DNA of 35,809 nt from Malacoplasma sp. GTDB lineage: Bacteria; Bacillota_I; Bacilli_A; Mycoplasmatales; Mycoplasmoidaceae. The stretch covers positions 1 to 35,809 of the forward strand of contig JARHZT010000027.1 of the NCBI GenBank assembly GCA_029258015.1. Direction: 5' to 3'. Below, one piece after another: positions 1-9,584 of this stretch. The notes under the pieces were generated by a model. The model was not told where the DNA came from, made no database searches, and was given only the letters and a program-made list of their open reading frames with translations. Made by a program: the position numbers and the translations under genes. How positions within the stretch are numbered: position 1 is the first letter of the stretch; every line of letters begins with the position of its first letter.

Positions 1-2505
1 AAACTCATTTTTTATTTCATTGAATATATCAATACTCTTTTTATTGTCATATGAAAAATATTTTTCAGCAATTTCTAAATTTGCTTTTGATAAAAGCATT
101 TCAACATTTGATATTAATGAATTAAAAAATGGAATGTTGTTGTATCACATTTGAAGTTTATTAATTTTTTCTTTACTTATAGAGTCTAATGCTGTACCTA
201 ATCCATATCATCCAGGAAGCATCAATCTAATTTGCGATCAAGAAAAAACTCATGGAATAGATCTTAAAGATTCAATTGCTTTTATGTTTTCTCTACTAGC
301 TGGTCTGCTTCCTATTTTTAATTCAAATATTTCATTTATTGGAGTTATTTTAAAAAAGATATCTGAAAATGTTTTATTTTCATACACAAGATTATGATAT
401 GTTTTAAAACTTATACTTGATAAATGGTCCATAGTTTTTAAAAATTCTTTATTTTCATCTTTATTTTCTTTATTTTTTAAAATAGTAACTTCTGTTGTGG
501 CATTTAAAATATTCTCTAAATTAAATCAACCATTTCTAGGATTAGAATACTTTGCTCATATAATTTCACCTTGTTCTGTAAAACGTATTTTTCTACTAAT
601 GCTTTTAAATGGTTGTGATTTTATTGCATAGTATGAAGGTCCACCACCTCTACCTATAGTTCCACCTCTACCATGAAAAAAACTTATATTAATGTTTTCT
701 TTAATAGCTATATCTGATAATTCTTTTTGACAATTATATATTTCTCAAGAAGATGTTAAATAACCACCATCTTTACAGCTATCTGAGTAACCAAGAAGAA
801 TTTCAATAGAATTATTTCATTGCTTTTTGATTATGTTTTTAAAGAATTTATCATTAAGCATTTCACATAAGATGTATTTAGATTTATTTAAGTCATTTAT
901 TGTTTCAAATAGAGGGACAATATTTATCAATTGTTTTTCATTAAAATTAAAATTTCCAGTTATTTTTAAAAGCAATAAAACTTCTAAAATATCGGAAAAT
1001 GAATCACTATTAGATATTAAATAATTTTTTATTGATTCGCTTCCATATTTATTTCTTATTTGCTTTATTTTTGCAAACAATTCTATTTCTTTATATGATG
1101 TTTCAGTTAAATTACTCAGATTGATAGATAACTCTTTTTGATGAATAAGATTATTTAATATATTTATTTTTTCTTTTTCAACCAACTTTAAATAATTGGT
1201 GCAAATATTATTTTTAGCAAATATTTCATCAATAACTTCACTATGAACCTTAGAGTTTTGTCTTATATCTACAGACATTAAATAAAATCCAAATATTTTT
1301 ATAGAATACATTAAATCTAATAGATTTCTTTTTATTATGTATCCTGATTCATTTTTATTTAAACATTCATAAATTATGTAAAGATCTTTAAATAATTCGT
1401 TGTTACTTAAATATGTTCCTTTTACATCTATGCTTTTTTCAAAAAATATCTCATTACTATTTTTAGGATGTAAATTATTTCATGTGTTTTTTAATTTAGA
1501 TATTATTTTAATAACAGCTTTAGCATAATATTCATTCTCTCTATTACTTAAATTTATATCTTTAGTAAATCTTTTAATTTCATTGTCAAATTTTGTTAAA
1601 GTGTCATGAATTAATAAATCATTATATACTTTTAAAAGTTTGTTTTTATAAAAGGTAAAAATCTTCATTGATTGCATTTTAAAAATGTTTTCTAATGAAT
1701 GAAAATCAACATATGGATTGCCATCTCTATCACCACCAATTCAACTATTAATTGTTATTGTTGGGTTAAAATTTAATTTACATTTATAAATATCTGAATA
1801 TATGTTTTCAAATTTGTAATTTATCTTAGGAAGTATTTTAAAAAATGTTGTATCAAAATAATTTAAAACACCTTTAAGTTCCATTTCTACATTTTTCTTA
1901 TTATCTCTCAGTATAGCAACTTGTCATAATATATCTATTAATGATTGAAGCTCTTCATCTTTTGTAAGAAGACTTACATCAAAAAAATCATCATTCATAT
2001 TTGATAAATTAAGCAATTCCATAATTTGTCTAATAAGTTTTAACGTTGTCTCTCTTTGTACTTGTGTAGGGTGTGCAGTTAAAACTAAATTAATTTCTAA
2101 ATTAGTTAATTTTTTTAGGTTTTCGTCAGATTTGTTTTTATTAATTAATTTGTATAAATCATCGTCCTTATATGAGTTAAATTCTCATTTTTTTACACCA
2201 CTTGTTAGATAAATATCTTCAACAACATTAGTTAACATTTCATGAAAAACTAAAAATCTTGTTAAATACAATATTTCTATACTGGTTAATTTCATTACTT
2301 TATTTCTTATAAATTTAATAAGTTCATCATCATTATTATTTGTGTTGATAATTTTTAACATTTTTTCAGAAATTTCAAACAATCTTTTATTTGTATATTT
2401 TAAAAATGAGTTACTAAGCATTTTTAAAACTATATCTATTTTTGTTTTCATTTCATTTATCAAATATTTGTTACCAAAATTAAGTTTATTTTTAAAATCT
2501 ATCAT
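1..2505 (-). CDS. ppc: Phosphoenolpyruvate carboxylase, C-terminus beyond window
   Basis: This enzyme adds bicarbonate to phosphoenolpyruvate to give oxaloacetate in the cytosol. The frame is open from ATG at 2505 to the window edge (835 codons visible) once TGA is read as Trp. The catalytic signature TAHPTQVQRET is present, with its His near residue 145. The glycine-rich active-site loop FHGRGGTIGRGGGP lies at residues 610-623, and the segment TEQGE follows it. By comparison with the roughly 880-residue E. coli enzyme, about 65-70 C-terminal residues lie outside the window. A TTG two codons upstream is possible, but ATG is preferred. It diverges from ispG with only 66 bp between them. PEP carboxylase is uncommon in mycoplasmas; supplying oxaloacetate for aspartate or malate is a plausible role but is inferred. 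Confidence 0.95.
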
Positions 2506-2543
2506 AAACAAATTTTAAAATAAAAAACATAATTTTTTTTTAA

Positions 2544-2549
2544 TATAAT
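2544..2549 (+). promoter_or_regulatory. -10 box upstream of ispG
   Basis: A perfect TATAAT lies 22 bp before the ispG start in the 66-bp gap shared with the divergent carboxylase gene. No good -35 box is visible at the expected distance, which is common in mycoplasma promoters. Confidence 0.55.
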
Positions 2550-2571
2550 TTATATTTGATAAGAATTTAAT

Positions 2572-3660
2572 ATGAAAAAAACAACTAGAAAGAACACCAA
2601 ACCAGTATATGTTGGTGGAATACAAATAGGCGGAAATAACAATGTTGTTATTCAATCTATGACTACTACAAAAACTCATGATATTGATGCCACATTAAGA
2701 CAAATAAAAGAATTAGTTAGAGAGGGATGTCAATTAGTAAGAGTTGCTGTTTTTGATGATAGAGACATAGATGCACTAAAAAAAATAATTGATTTAAGTC
2801 CTTGTCCATTGATAGCAGATATTCATTTTAATCCTATATATGCAATAAAAGCCATAGAAGCGGGTGCAGCCAAAATAAGATTAAATCCGGGAAACATAAA
2901 AGATGAAAAACAATTAAAGTTAATAATTAAACTCGCTAATGAAAGAAATATACCAATAAGAGTAGGTGTTAATAGCGGTTCATTACCAAGCGATTTAATG
3001 AAAACTCACGGAGTAACTTCTGAAGCTATGATAATAGCAGCTAGAAGATATATAAAATTATTTGAAGATAATGGATTTACAAATATAGTGGTTTCACTTA
3101 AAGCAACTAATGCATTATTAGCCATAGAATCATATTTAAAAGCATCTGAAGAATTCATCTATCCTTTACATATAGGAATAACTGAGTCAGGTTCTTTATT
3201 TAATGGAACAATTAAATCATCAGCTGGATTAGGTGTTATCTTATATGAAGGTATTGGAAATACTATTAGAATTTCATTAACAGGAAATCCAGTAAGCGAA
3301 GTTAAAGTTTGTAAAAAACTATTAAATACTTTTGGACTTTTTGACAATATGGTAGATGTTATTTCTTGTCCAACATGTGGAAGATTAAATTTTGAATTAG
3401 AACCTGTTGTAAAAGAAATAGAAAAATATACCAAGAAAATGGCATTTCCTTTAAAAGTTGCTATTCTTGGTTGCTCAGTCAATGGACCAGGAGAAGCAAA
3501 AGAAGCAGATATTGGAATAGCTGGTGGTGATGGTAATGGTATTATTTTTGAAAATGGAAAAATAATTAAATCAGTTCCAGAAGATAAATTAGTTGAAGAA
3601 CTTAAAATATTAATAGATAAAAAATACCAAGAATTTTTAAAAAATAAGGAGAAAAAATAA
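2572..3660 (+). CDS. ispG: 4-hydroxy-3-methylbut-2-enyl diphosphate synthase (IspG/GcpE)
   Basis: IspG is an iron-sulfur enzyme of the methylerythritol phosphate (MEP) isoprenoid pathway. It reductively opens methylerythritol cyclodiphosphate to hydroxymethylbutenyl diphosphate. The 362-residue protein is full length for the compact bacterial form. The N-terminal TIM barrel carries VQSMTTT-like and ADIHF motifs. The C-terminal domain has the three cluster cysteines: C266 and C269 in SCPTCGR, and C301 in GCSVNGPGE, with E308 as the expected fourth ligand. All catalytic ligands are intact, so it looks active. It begins a short + strand run with the ytpR-like gene 1 nt downstream. Most mycoplasmas lack any isoprenoid pathway, so its presence is a lineage marker. 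The other MEP genes are not in this window. Confidence 0.96.
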   Translation: MKKTTRKNTKPVYVGGIQIGGNNNVVIQSMTTTKTHDIDATLRQIKELVREGCQLVRVAVFDDRDIDALKKIIDLSPCPLIADIHFNPIYAIKAIEAGAAKIRLNPGNIKDEKQLKLIIKLANERNIPIRVGVNSGSLPSDLMKTHGVTSEAMIIAARRYIKLFEDNGFTNIVVSLKATNALLAIESYLKASEEFIYPLHIGITESGSLFNGTIKSSAGLGVILYEGIGNTIRISLTGNPVSEVKVCKKLLNTFGLFDNMVDVISCPTCGRLNFELEPVVKEIEKYTKKMAFPLKVAILGCSVNGPGEAKEADIGIAGGDGNGIIFENGKIIKSVPEDKLVEELKILIDKKYQEFLKNKEKK

Positions 3661-3661
3661 A

Positions 3662-4255
3662 ATGATAAATATTTTTTATAATAATAAAAACCTAAATGAT
3701 ACATTAATAGTTTCAGTTTCTAATGACCTTTTTGATAGAAAAGAGATTTCTGAAAAACACACTATTTTTTATAAAGATAATGAATTTATAAGTGCTAATA
3801 TATTTAATTTTTCAAATTATTTATCTATAAATAAAAGTGGTTTTTTATATCCTACAAACGAAATAATTAAAGCTATTGAAAGCGCTATAAATATTAATTT
3901 AACAAAATATATTGATAAAAATTTTGTTGTAGGAAAAATTATTAATCTTATTCCTGTTCCAAATACACATTTAAATTATTGTGATGTTCAAACTGACAAT
4001 AATAATATTATTAAAGTTATTTGTGGAGCAAAAAATGCTGCATTAAATGCTTTAGTAGTTGTAGCAATGATAGGAACATGTATGCCAAATGGATTACCAA
4101 TAGTTAAGGGAAAGATTCAAGGATATGAATCATTTGGGATGTTGTGTAGTGAAAAAGAGTTGAACTTAGCGGAATCTAGTAATGGAATAATTATCCTAAA
4201 TGAAAATCAATATAATGTCGGAGATTTATTTGATAAAGTTTTCTCAAATAAATAA
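3662..4255 (+). CDS. ytpR: YtpR-like tRNA-binding (OB-fold) protein
   Basis: The 197-residue protein has two parts. Residues 1-90 look like the DUF4479 domain found at the start of YtpR proteins. Residues 92-190 form an EMAP/tRNA-binding OB fold, recognisable from VGKIINLIPVPNTHLNYCDV and the downstream ICGAKN and GMLCSEKEL segments, which resemble the N-terminal domain of the PheRS beta subunit. The exact cellular role of YtpR is not settled; tRNA or RNA binding is the family expectation. It starts 1 nt after the ispG stop and is followed 7 nt later by pncB, so the three genes are very likely co-transcribed. The SD-like sequence AAGGAGA lies within the ispG end, about 5 nt before its ATG. 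Confidence 0.85.
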   Translation: MINIFYNNKNLNDTLIVSVSNDLFDRKEISEKHTIFYKDNEFISANIFNFSNYLSINKSGFLYPTNEIIKAIESAININLTKYIDKNFVVGKIINLIPVPNTHLNYCDVQTDNNNIIKVICGAKNAALNALVVVAMIGTCMPNGLPIVKGKIQGYESFGMLCSEKELNLAESSNGIIILNENQYNVGDLFDKVFSNK

Positions 4256-4262
4256 TATAAAT

Positions 4263-5333
4263 ATGAAAATTAAATTTGAATTTGAAAAATCAATTATTAA
4301 TGGAGAATATTCAGCTAAATATTTTTTAACAACAAGAAAAATATTAGAAGATAACAACAAAAAAGAAAAAACATTACTGAGATTTAAACATTTTCAAAAT
4401 AATGTAAAGGTTGCAGGGATTAGTGAATGTTTGCAATTATTAGAATTTGCATTACCAAAAGATGTTTATAAAAATACTAAAATTTATTATGTTCCAGATG
4501 GAACAATAACCAATGAAAATGATCCCATACTAGCAATAGAAGGTGATTATAAAGAATTTGGTTTCTTAGAAAACATCATTGATGGAATTTTATCTAGAAG
4601 ATCATCAATAGCCACAAATACTTACAATATAGTAAATTTAATTGGTAGTAACAAAATAATATTCATGGCTGACAGATGTGATGATTATTTATTACAACCA
4701 TATGATGGATATTCAGCATACATCGGAGGAATAAGACAGTTTGTTACAGAAAAACATGTTCACCTTTTAAAAAATTACAATGACACAAAGGTATTGGGAA
4801 CCATTCCGCATGCATTAATACAACAATATTCTGGTTCTTTGTCTAAAGCATTGATTGATTATAAAAAATCATTTCCAGATAATCCCATAGTTGCATTAAT
4901 TGATTTCAATAATGATTGCTTAAATGAAATACAAAATTTATATGATAACAACATAAAAAATATAGATTATGTAAGAATTGATACATCAAAAAAATTAATA
5001 GACAAATCACTACAAAAACAATTTGAAATTAGTAAAGATAATACATTATATGGAGTTAATCATAACCTTGTTTGCAATGTAAGAGAGAAATTAGATAGTT
5101 TAGGATATAAATCAACAAAAATTATAGTTTCATCATCTATTAATTTAGAAACAATTAAAGATTACATAAATAAAAAAACACCAATAGATGTATTTGGTGT
5201 TGGTAAAAATTTCTTAAATATTTTTGTTAATTTTACAGGAGATCTTATTAAACTGAATAATCAATACCTAGCTAAATCAGGTAGAGATAACAATATAGAT
5301 TTACAACTTTCAAAAATGATGCAAATTAACTAA
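4263..5333 (+). CDS. pncB: Nicotinate phosphoribosyltransferase
   Basis: This enzyme converts nicotinate plus PRPP to nicotinate mononucleotide, the entry step of NAD salvage. The 356-residue protein resembles the short PncB form of mycoplasmas. It includes the glycine-containing YSAYIGGIRQF segment, the GTIPHALIQQYSG segment near residues 177-190, and the later ALIDF strand of the barrel. The start chosen is the ATG at 4263, because the protein begins like the family there. An upstream in-frame ATG at 4200 lies wholly inside the ytpR-like gene. No Shine-Dalgarno sequence precedes the chosen ATG and only 7 nt separate it from the previous stop, so translational coupling is likely. Its stop overlaps the end of the convergent RNase J-like gene by 4 bp. 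Confidence 0.9.
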   Translation: MKIKFEFEKSIINGEYSAKYFLTTRKILEDNNKKEKTLLRFKHFQNNVKVAGISECLQLLEFALPKDVYKNTKIYYVPDGTITNENDPILAIEGDYKEFGFLENIIDGILSRRSSIATNTYNIVNLIGSNKIIFMADRCDDYLLQPYDGYSAYIGGIRQFVTEKHVHLLKNYNDTKVLGTIPHALIQQYSGSLSKALIDYKKSFPDNPIVALIDFNNDCLNEIQNLYDNNIKNIDYVRIDTSKKLIDKSLQKQFEISKDNTLYGVNHNLVCNVREKLDSLGYKSTKIIVSSSINLETIKDYINKKTPIDVFGVGKNFLNIFVNFTGDLIKLNNQYLAKSGRDNNIDLQLSKMMQIN

Positions 5334-7006
5334 CAAACAGAAACTATAACAATTGGATTTTTTTCAAATAATTTATCAACTTGTTTTGAAATGTACTTTT
5401 TAAGTACATTTTTTATTTCCTTACTATCAATCTTTTTCATTTCTTTTAATGTATTGTTAGCAAGAACTAATGCATCCTCTGCAATTTTTGCAAATGTCTT
5501 TTTAGTGTCATCATTCTCCACTGTAACACCATAACGTGTTAAATCATAAATCGTTGGATTAAATACTTTTTTATCTTCTTCATATTTAATTGTGTAAAAG
5601 ATTATTCCAGAATCTGACATAATATGTCTTTCATGGAAAATACTTTCACCTTCTGTTAGCAACCCTTGAGAACCTATGTACATTTCATGTACATCATTTC
5701 TTTTTTTGATAGATACTAAATTTTGCTTATCAAATGTAGCATATTCACCATTATAAAGTTTTAAAACATTATCTGTAGGAAAATGTATTTCATTTAATAT
5801 ATTTGCTAATTTAATCATTTGATAATATTTTCCAAGTGTTGGAATTAGGTATTTTGGTCTAACTAAATTAACTAGATATTTGTGATCTTCAGCAGATGCT
5901 TCCATAGTTAAAAAGTGTTTAGGTAATGTCATAGCATCAATGTCTAATAATGAATAAGCATCCAATAATTCAGCTACTATTTTTTCAAATCCTATTTCCA
6001 CCCTAAAACCAAACACTACAGTATCAGATTTCTTTAGAGCTAAAATATCATCTTCATTATTGGCAATTGACATCAATTTACTATAAAGTCTGTCTCTTGT
6101 TGTTGATATTATTACTATCCCTTTTTCTATTTCATTAATTTTATGAATAGGAACCATTGGAAAGTTTGATGCATCAAAATATTTATTTTTAACTATTTCA
6201 TTAAATACATTAATAAAAACAGGATTGTAAATTACAAAAGGTAATTGTCTTTCCTTAGCAATTTGAGCTAATACTAAAAACGTATAAATATCATGATAAT
6301 GACAAGCAACTATTAATCTTTTAACATCTTTTCTAGTTAATAAATCAACATAAAAATCTTTAGTTTTAAAATTTGGTGATGTATAACCGCTATTTCTTGT
6401 CGCATTACCAATGTTAGTGATTAACATTAAATTCTTTTGTTGATAAGTTAATAATGGTAATTTATTAACGTCATTAGCAAATATTGATTTAGTGTTGTTG
6501 TAAATAGCGAATTCATCAATATAAACTATAGATTCTTCACCAGTAGAAATTATAAATCCATATGTATCAGGCATACAAGTTGTTACTCTAAATGGTATTA
6601 TTTTTACTTTTCCTAGCGCATATGCTTTTAATGGTTCTAACACCTTTGTTTTTAACTCACTAAAATTTGCATATTTTTGCATACTTTTCTTATTGAAGTG
6701 AGCATGTAAAATTACAGAACCTAATTTAGAAGTAAATATAGGAATATTTTTCATATATTCATAACAATATTGAATTGCTCCAACATTTTTATAACAAGCA
6801 TTTCCTATTAATATACCTTTTATATGCTTTTCATTTTTTTGAATTCATTCCATATAAGGGATTGTCTTTTTAATACCTGATATTGATACAGGCGGAATTG
6901 AAATACCAAAATTAATAAGAATGTATTCGCCTTCTACATCCAGCACAAAACATGCCTTTTCAAATTCGTCCATTCCTCCTAACGGAAAAAAGTTTATTTT
7001 ACTCAT
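5330..7006 (-). CDS. RNase J-family protein lacking the metal-binding catalytic motifs
   Basis: This 558-residue protein has the metallo-beta-lactamase plus beta-CASP architecture of RNase J, an mRNA-decay nuclease. The N-terminal strand pattern (FFPLGGMDEFEKACFVLDV) and the C-terminal segment LVNLVRPKYLIP align with RNase J by eye. The HGHEDH metal motif is replaced by GNACYKN at residues 68-74. The usual SGHGSQEEL is EASAEDHKYL near 370, and the usual IHGEY is TLGKY near 389. The expected zinc ligands are therefore absent and hydrolysis is unlikely. ATG at 7006 is preceded by AAGGAG 11 nt upstream. By analogy with the J1/J2 pair of Firmicutes it may be a structural partner of an active RNase J encoded elsewhere; that is inference. 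Confidence 0.85.
5389..5417 (+). terminator. Intrinsic terminator of the ispG-ytpR-pncB run
   Basis: A perfect stem (AAATGTACTT / AAGTACATTT) with a 3-nt loop is followed on the + strand by a T-rich tract. It lies about 55 nt past the pncB stop, inside the 3' coding part of the convergent RNase J-like gene, so the same bases serve as codons on the other strand. Confidence 0.75.
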
Positions 7007-7208
7007 AGTATATATATCTCCTTAATAATCGGGGGTTAAGTTATCTTTTTTTCTTTTTTTAAGCGACAAACAAATTTCATATAAAACTATACAAAACCTG
7101 TTAATTTATAAACATTATATATAAAATTCTGTGTTTTTTATAAAAACTATGTAATAAAAAATATTTTTATGTTTTATACTAATTAAAAATTAGGATTTTA
7201 TAAATAAT

Positions 7209-7862
7209 ATGGTTATTAATATTTGAACTTATTTTATTAATGGTATCGGAGCTTTTTCATCAATATTTGGAACAGTAACAATGACATTAACTCATGCTCA
7301 TTATGATAACTATATATTAGCCAAGAGTGAATATGCTTTTATTGAATCTTATAACAAACATTATGATGTTATTCAAAATATGCCATCTAATGTCTTTGAA
7401 AACTATATGAGCATTAAATATGCAGACATAAATATAGATGATGCTCCATCTACAAGAAATATAAATTTAAATATTTTTAGGGGATTCAAAGAATTTAAAG
7501 ACTTCAAACTATTTCTAAAAACAAAGATAGTAAAAAATAAAAAAAATATAGATCAAATGAATACAAATGTTTCTAGTGATACTTTTATAGATGGATTAAG
7601 AGTTCAAGTCAAAAACATAATAAACCAAAAAACAAATAATTCTCCTGAAAATCTAAACCAACCAGGTTTATATCCACAAGAATTTGTATCTAGTTTGGAA
7701 ACATTTTATACATCTGATGCATTTGATAAAATTTATAAATTTGATAAAACACCTGAAATAGCAAGTATGATTGCTGGTATTGCATTTACAGTATCAGGAT
7801 TTGCAATTATTGTAGGATATTGAGGTTTCTTTTTATATAAACAAAACAAAGATAAAAAATAA
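7209..7862 (+). CDS. Unknown membrane protein with N- and C-terminal membrane segments
   Basis: I do not recognise this 217-residue protein. It begins with a hydrophobic stretch rich in Phe, Ile and Gly (residues about 4-24, with one TGA-encoded Trp). A largely charged central region of about 160 residues follows. A strongly hydrophobic segment (MIAGIAFTVSGFAIIVGYWGFF, residues about 185-206) precedes a short Lys-rich tail, QNKDKK. The simplest topology is two membrane passes with a large middle domain. The ATG at 7209 is in frame with the whole open frame; a later ATG at 7281 would remove the first membrane segment. A -10-like TATACT is at 7175-7180. Its stop lies 1 nt from the stop of the convergent ttcA-like gene. 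No catalytic motif is visible. Confidence 0.75.
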
Positions 7863-7879
7863 TTTAGCTTTGTTTTTTT
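7843..7879. terminator. Bidirectional terminator between convergent genes
   Basis: AAAACAAAG at 7843-7851 pairs with CTTTGTTTT at 7868-7876, with a 16-nt loop that holds both stop codons. T runs continue on the + strand, and A-rich sequence precedes the stem, which gives T's on the - strand. This suits termination in both directions, though the loop is long. Confidence 0.45.
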
Positions 7880-8652
7880 ATATTCATCAATAAATCTCTA
7901 TAGTTGTTTTCTGGTTCTGAAAATCATAAATCAAATTCATTGCCATTTAATAGAGCATTTAAAAAATTTTTATAACTAGCTTCTCATTTCTTATCTTTGT
8001 AAAAGTTTTGGGCCAAAAAGTCTTTCATACTATCTCTTTGTGTAAATCCTTCCATAGGACAACCACAGGGAACTATTGGCATTTTTTCGTGTTTAGCTGC
8101 TTTTGCAATATCTTTTTCTCTTCCTAAAATGAATGGTCTTATAAATCAAATATCAGATCTATCTAAATACATTTTTGGTTTAAATGTTGCTATTCTTCCT
8201 TCATTAATCATATTCATAAAAAATGTTTCAATAGCATCATCTGCATGGTGTCCCATAGCAACCTTATTACAATTGTGTTTTTTTGCTTCATCTATTAAAA
8301 TTGCTTTTTTCATTTTAGAACATAAAGAACATTGGATTTTGTTCTTTTTTATTTGGTTTCTTAAAATTTCTCCCATCGTTGTGTCTACAATGTGAAAGTC
8401 AACACCCAATTCCTTTCAATATTGAATAATAGGATCATAGTCAATATGACATAAATTCATCTTCAAATGAATTCCACACACTTCAATATCTCAATTTAAT
8501 TCACTTTTTAAAATTTGTTTGTAAATAGCCAGCGCTTTAAGTAGTAACATTGAGTCTTTGCCGCCGCTTACACCAACACCTATTTTATCTCCATTTTGAA
8601 TTATACTAAAAGCTTTATTAGCTCTAATTATGCTTCCAATTGCTGTTCTCAT
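7864..8652 (-). CDS. ttcA: TtcA-like tRNA cytidine-32 2-sulfurtransferase
   Basis: TtcA enzymes adenylate and thiolate C32 of certain tRNAs, using an iron-sulfur cluster. The 262-residue protein has the PP-loop SGGKDS at residues 29-34. It also has the paired cysteines C108 and C111 in CSLCSKMKK, the GHHADDAIET segment, and a late CGCPMEG that supplies the third cysteine region. The order and spacing follow E. coli TtcA, though it is shorter. The start at 8652 gives a family-like N-terminus; upstream codons on the same frame read into the divergent promoter region. It is separated by 60 bp from the divergent hydrolase gene. TilS is the main alternative among PP-loop enzymes, but the CxxC pair after the PP-loop argues for TtcA. 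Confidence 0.85.
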
Positions 8653-8675
8653 ATTATATCCATTAACTTTTTTCT

Positions 8676-8681
8676 TATAAT
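8676..8681 (+). promoter_or_regulatory. -10 box upstream of the hydrolase gene
   Basis: TATAAT lies 31 bp before the hydrolase ATG in the 60-bp divergent gap. A second TATAAT on the opposite strand (8690-8695) is placed to serve the ttcA-like gene. Neither has a convincing -35 box. Confidence 0.45.
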
Positions 8682-8712
8682 GTATTAAAATTATAAAAAA
8701 ATAAAATATATT

Positions 8713-9561
8713 ATGAACATGGAAAACCAAATATCTGAATCTAAATCAAAAATACTACAACCCAAACTTATAAATCCACCAAAACCAACAAAAGGGAGCA
8801 AGCATATTTTATTAATACATGGATTTGCTACAGACTCAAGATCATGAAGATTATTTATTGAAAGAAATAAAAAAAATTATATTCATATCATAAATCTTCC
8901 AGGTCATGGAAGCTTAGAATACACAAAAAGAGAGTTGGACTTTGATTTTATAGTCAATGCAATTGTTGACCACATTATTGAAATGGATTGCAAAAAAGTA
9001 ATATTGATGGGTCATTCTTTTGGAGGTGGAATTTCATTAGTTGTTAATGAAAAACTTAAAAAAATGAAAATAAATAAAATTGAAAAGCTTTTCATATTAG
9101 CCCCCTATACAAAATATTCCATTCCAAAAGTTTATAATAAAATACCTTTATTCAATGTTAAGGGTGCATCAGATTTTTTAAGTCTTCAAGAAGAAATATT
9201 TAAAAATGCCAAAAAAACATTAGAAAAACTTGAAGAGTATTTTTATGAAAAAGAAACTATTAAATTCTTTAAATCAAATTGAAAATACTTAAGATATATT
9301 ATTTATCAAATGTCTAGACCTTCAACTTTTGCAAAAATAAATAATGCTATTAATTACATCACAGATAAGACATATTTATTTTTAGGTGAAGAAGATAGGT
9401 TAGTTCCATCCGAACTAATAATTGAAAGATTTAAAGAAATAAAACCATTAATTTATATATCAGTTTATAAAAATTGTGGTCATGGTTTCTTTGCAGAAAA
9501 AGATTCATACTTCTTTAATGAAGTTGATAGAATTATTTACAACAAAAAAGAAAAAACTTAG
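8713..9561 (+). CDS. Alpha/beta hydrolase fold protein
   Basis: A 282-residue cytosolic alpha/beta hydrolase. The early HG motif (ILLIHGFATDSRSW) supplies the oxyanion hole. The nucleophile elbow is GHSFGG with S102, the acid is D228 in GEEDRLV, and the base is H257 in CGHGFF. The Ser-Asp-His triad is therefore complete and in the standard order. The substrate cannot be told from sequence; mycoplasma relatives are usually annotated as esterase/lipase or proline-iminopeptidase-like proteins. Two in-frame TGA codons (Trp) split it under the standard code. It ends in a terminator hairpin shared with the convergent truB. Confidence 0.9.
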
Positions 9562-9584
9562 AAATTAGATTTCTAAGTTTTTTT
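9551..9584. terminator. Bidirectional terminator, hydrolase gene / truB
   Basis: A 15-bp perfect stem (9551-9565 with 9569-9583) has the 3-nt loop TAG. It is flanked by A's on the left and T's on the right, so it works in both directions. The hydrolase stop codon lies in the left arm and the truB stop begins at the loop. Confidence 0.85.

Noticed and set aside
3159..3704. 181-codon open frame on the - strand
   Set aside because: It lies opposite ispG, which has full family motifs; the antisense frame shows no recognisable protein and no ribosome-binding site.
8129..8395. 88-codon open frame on the + strand
   Set aside because: It is the shadow of the TtcA-like gene, which carries the PP-loop and cysteine motifs.
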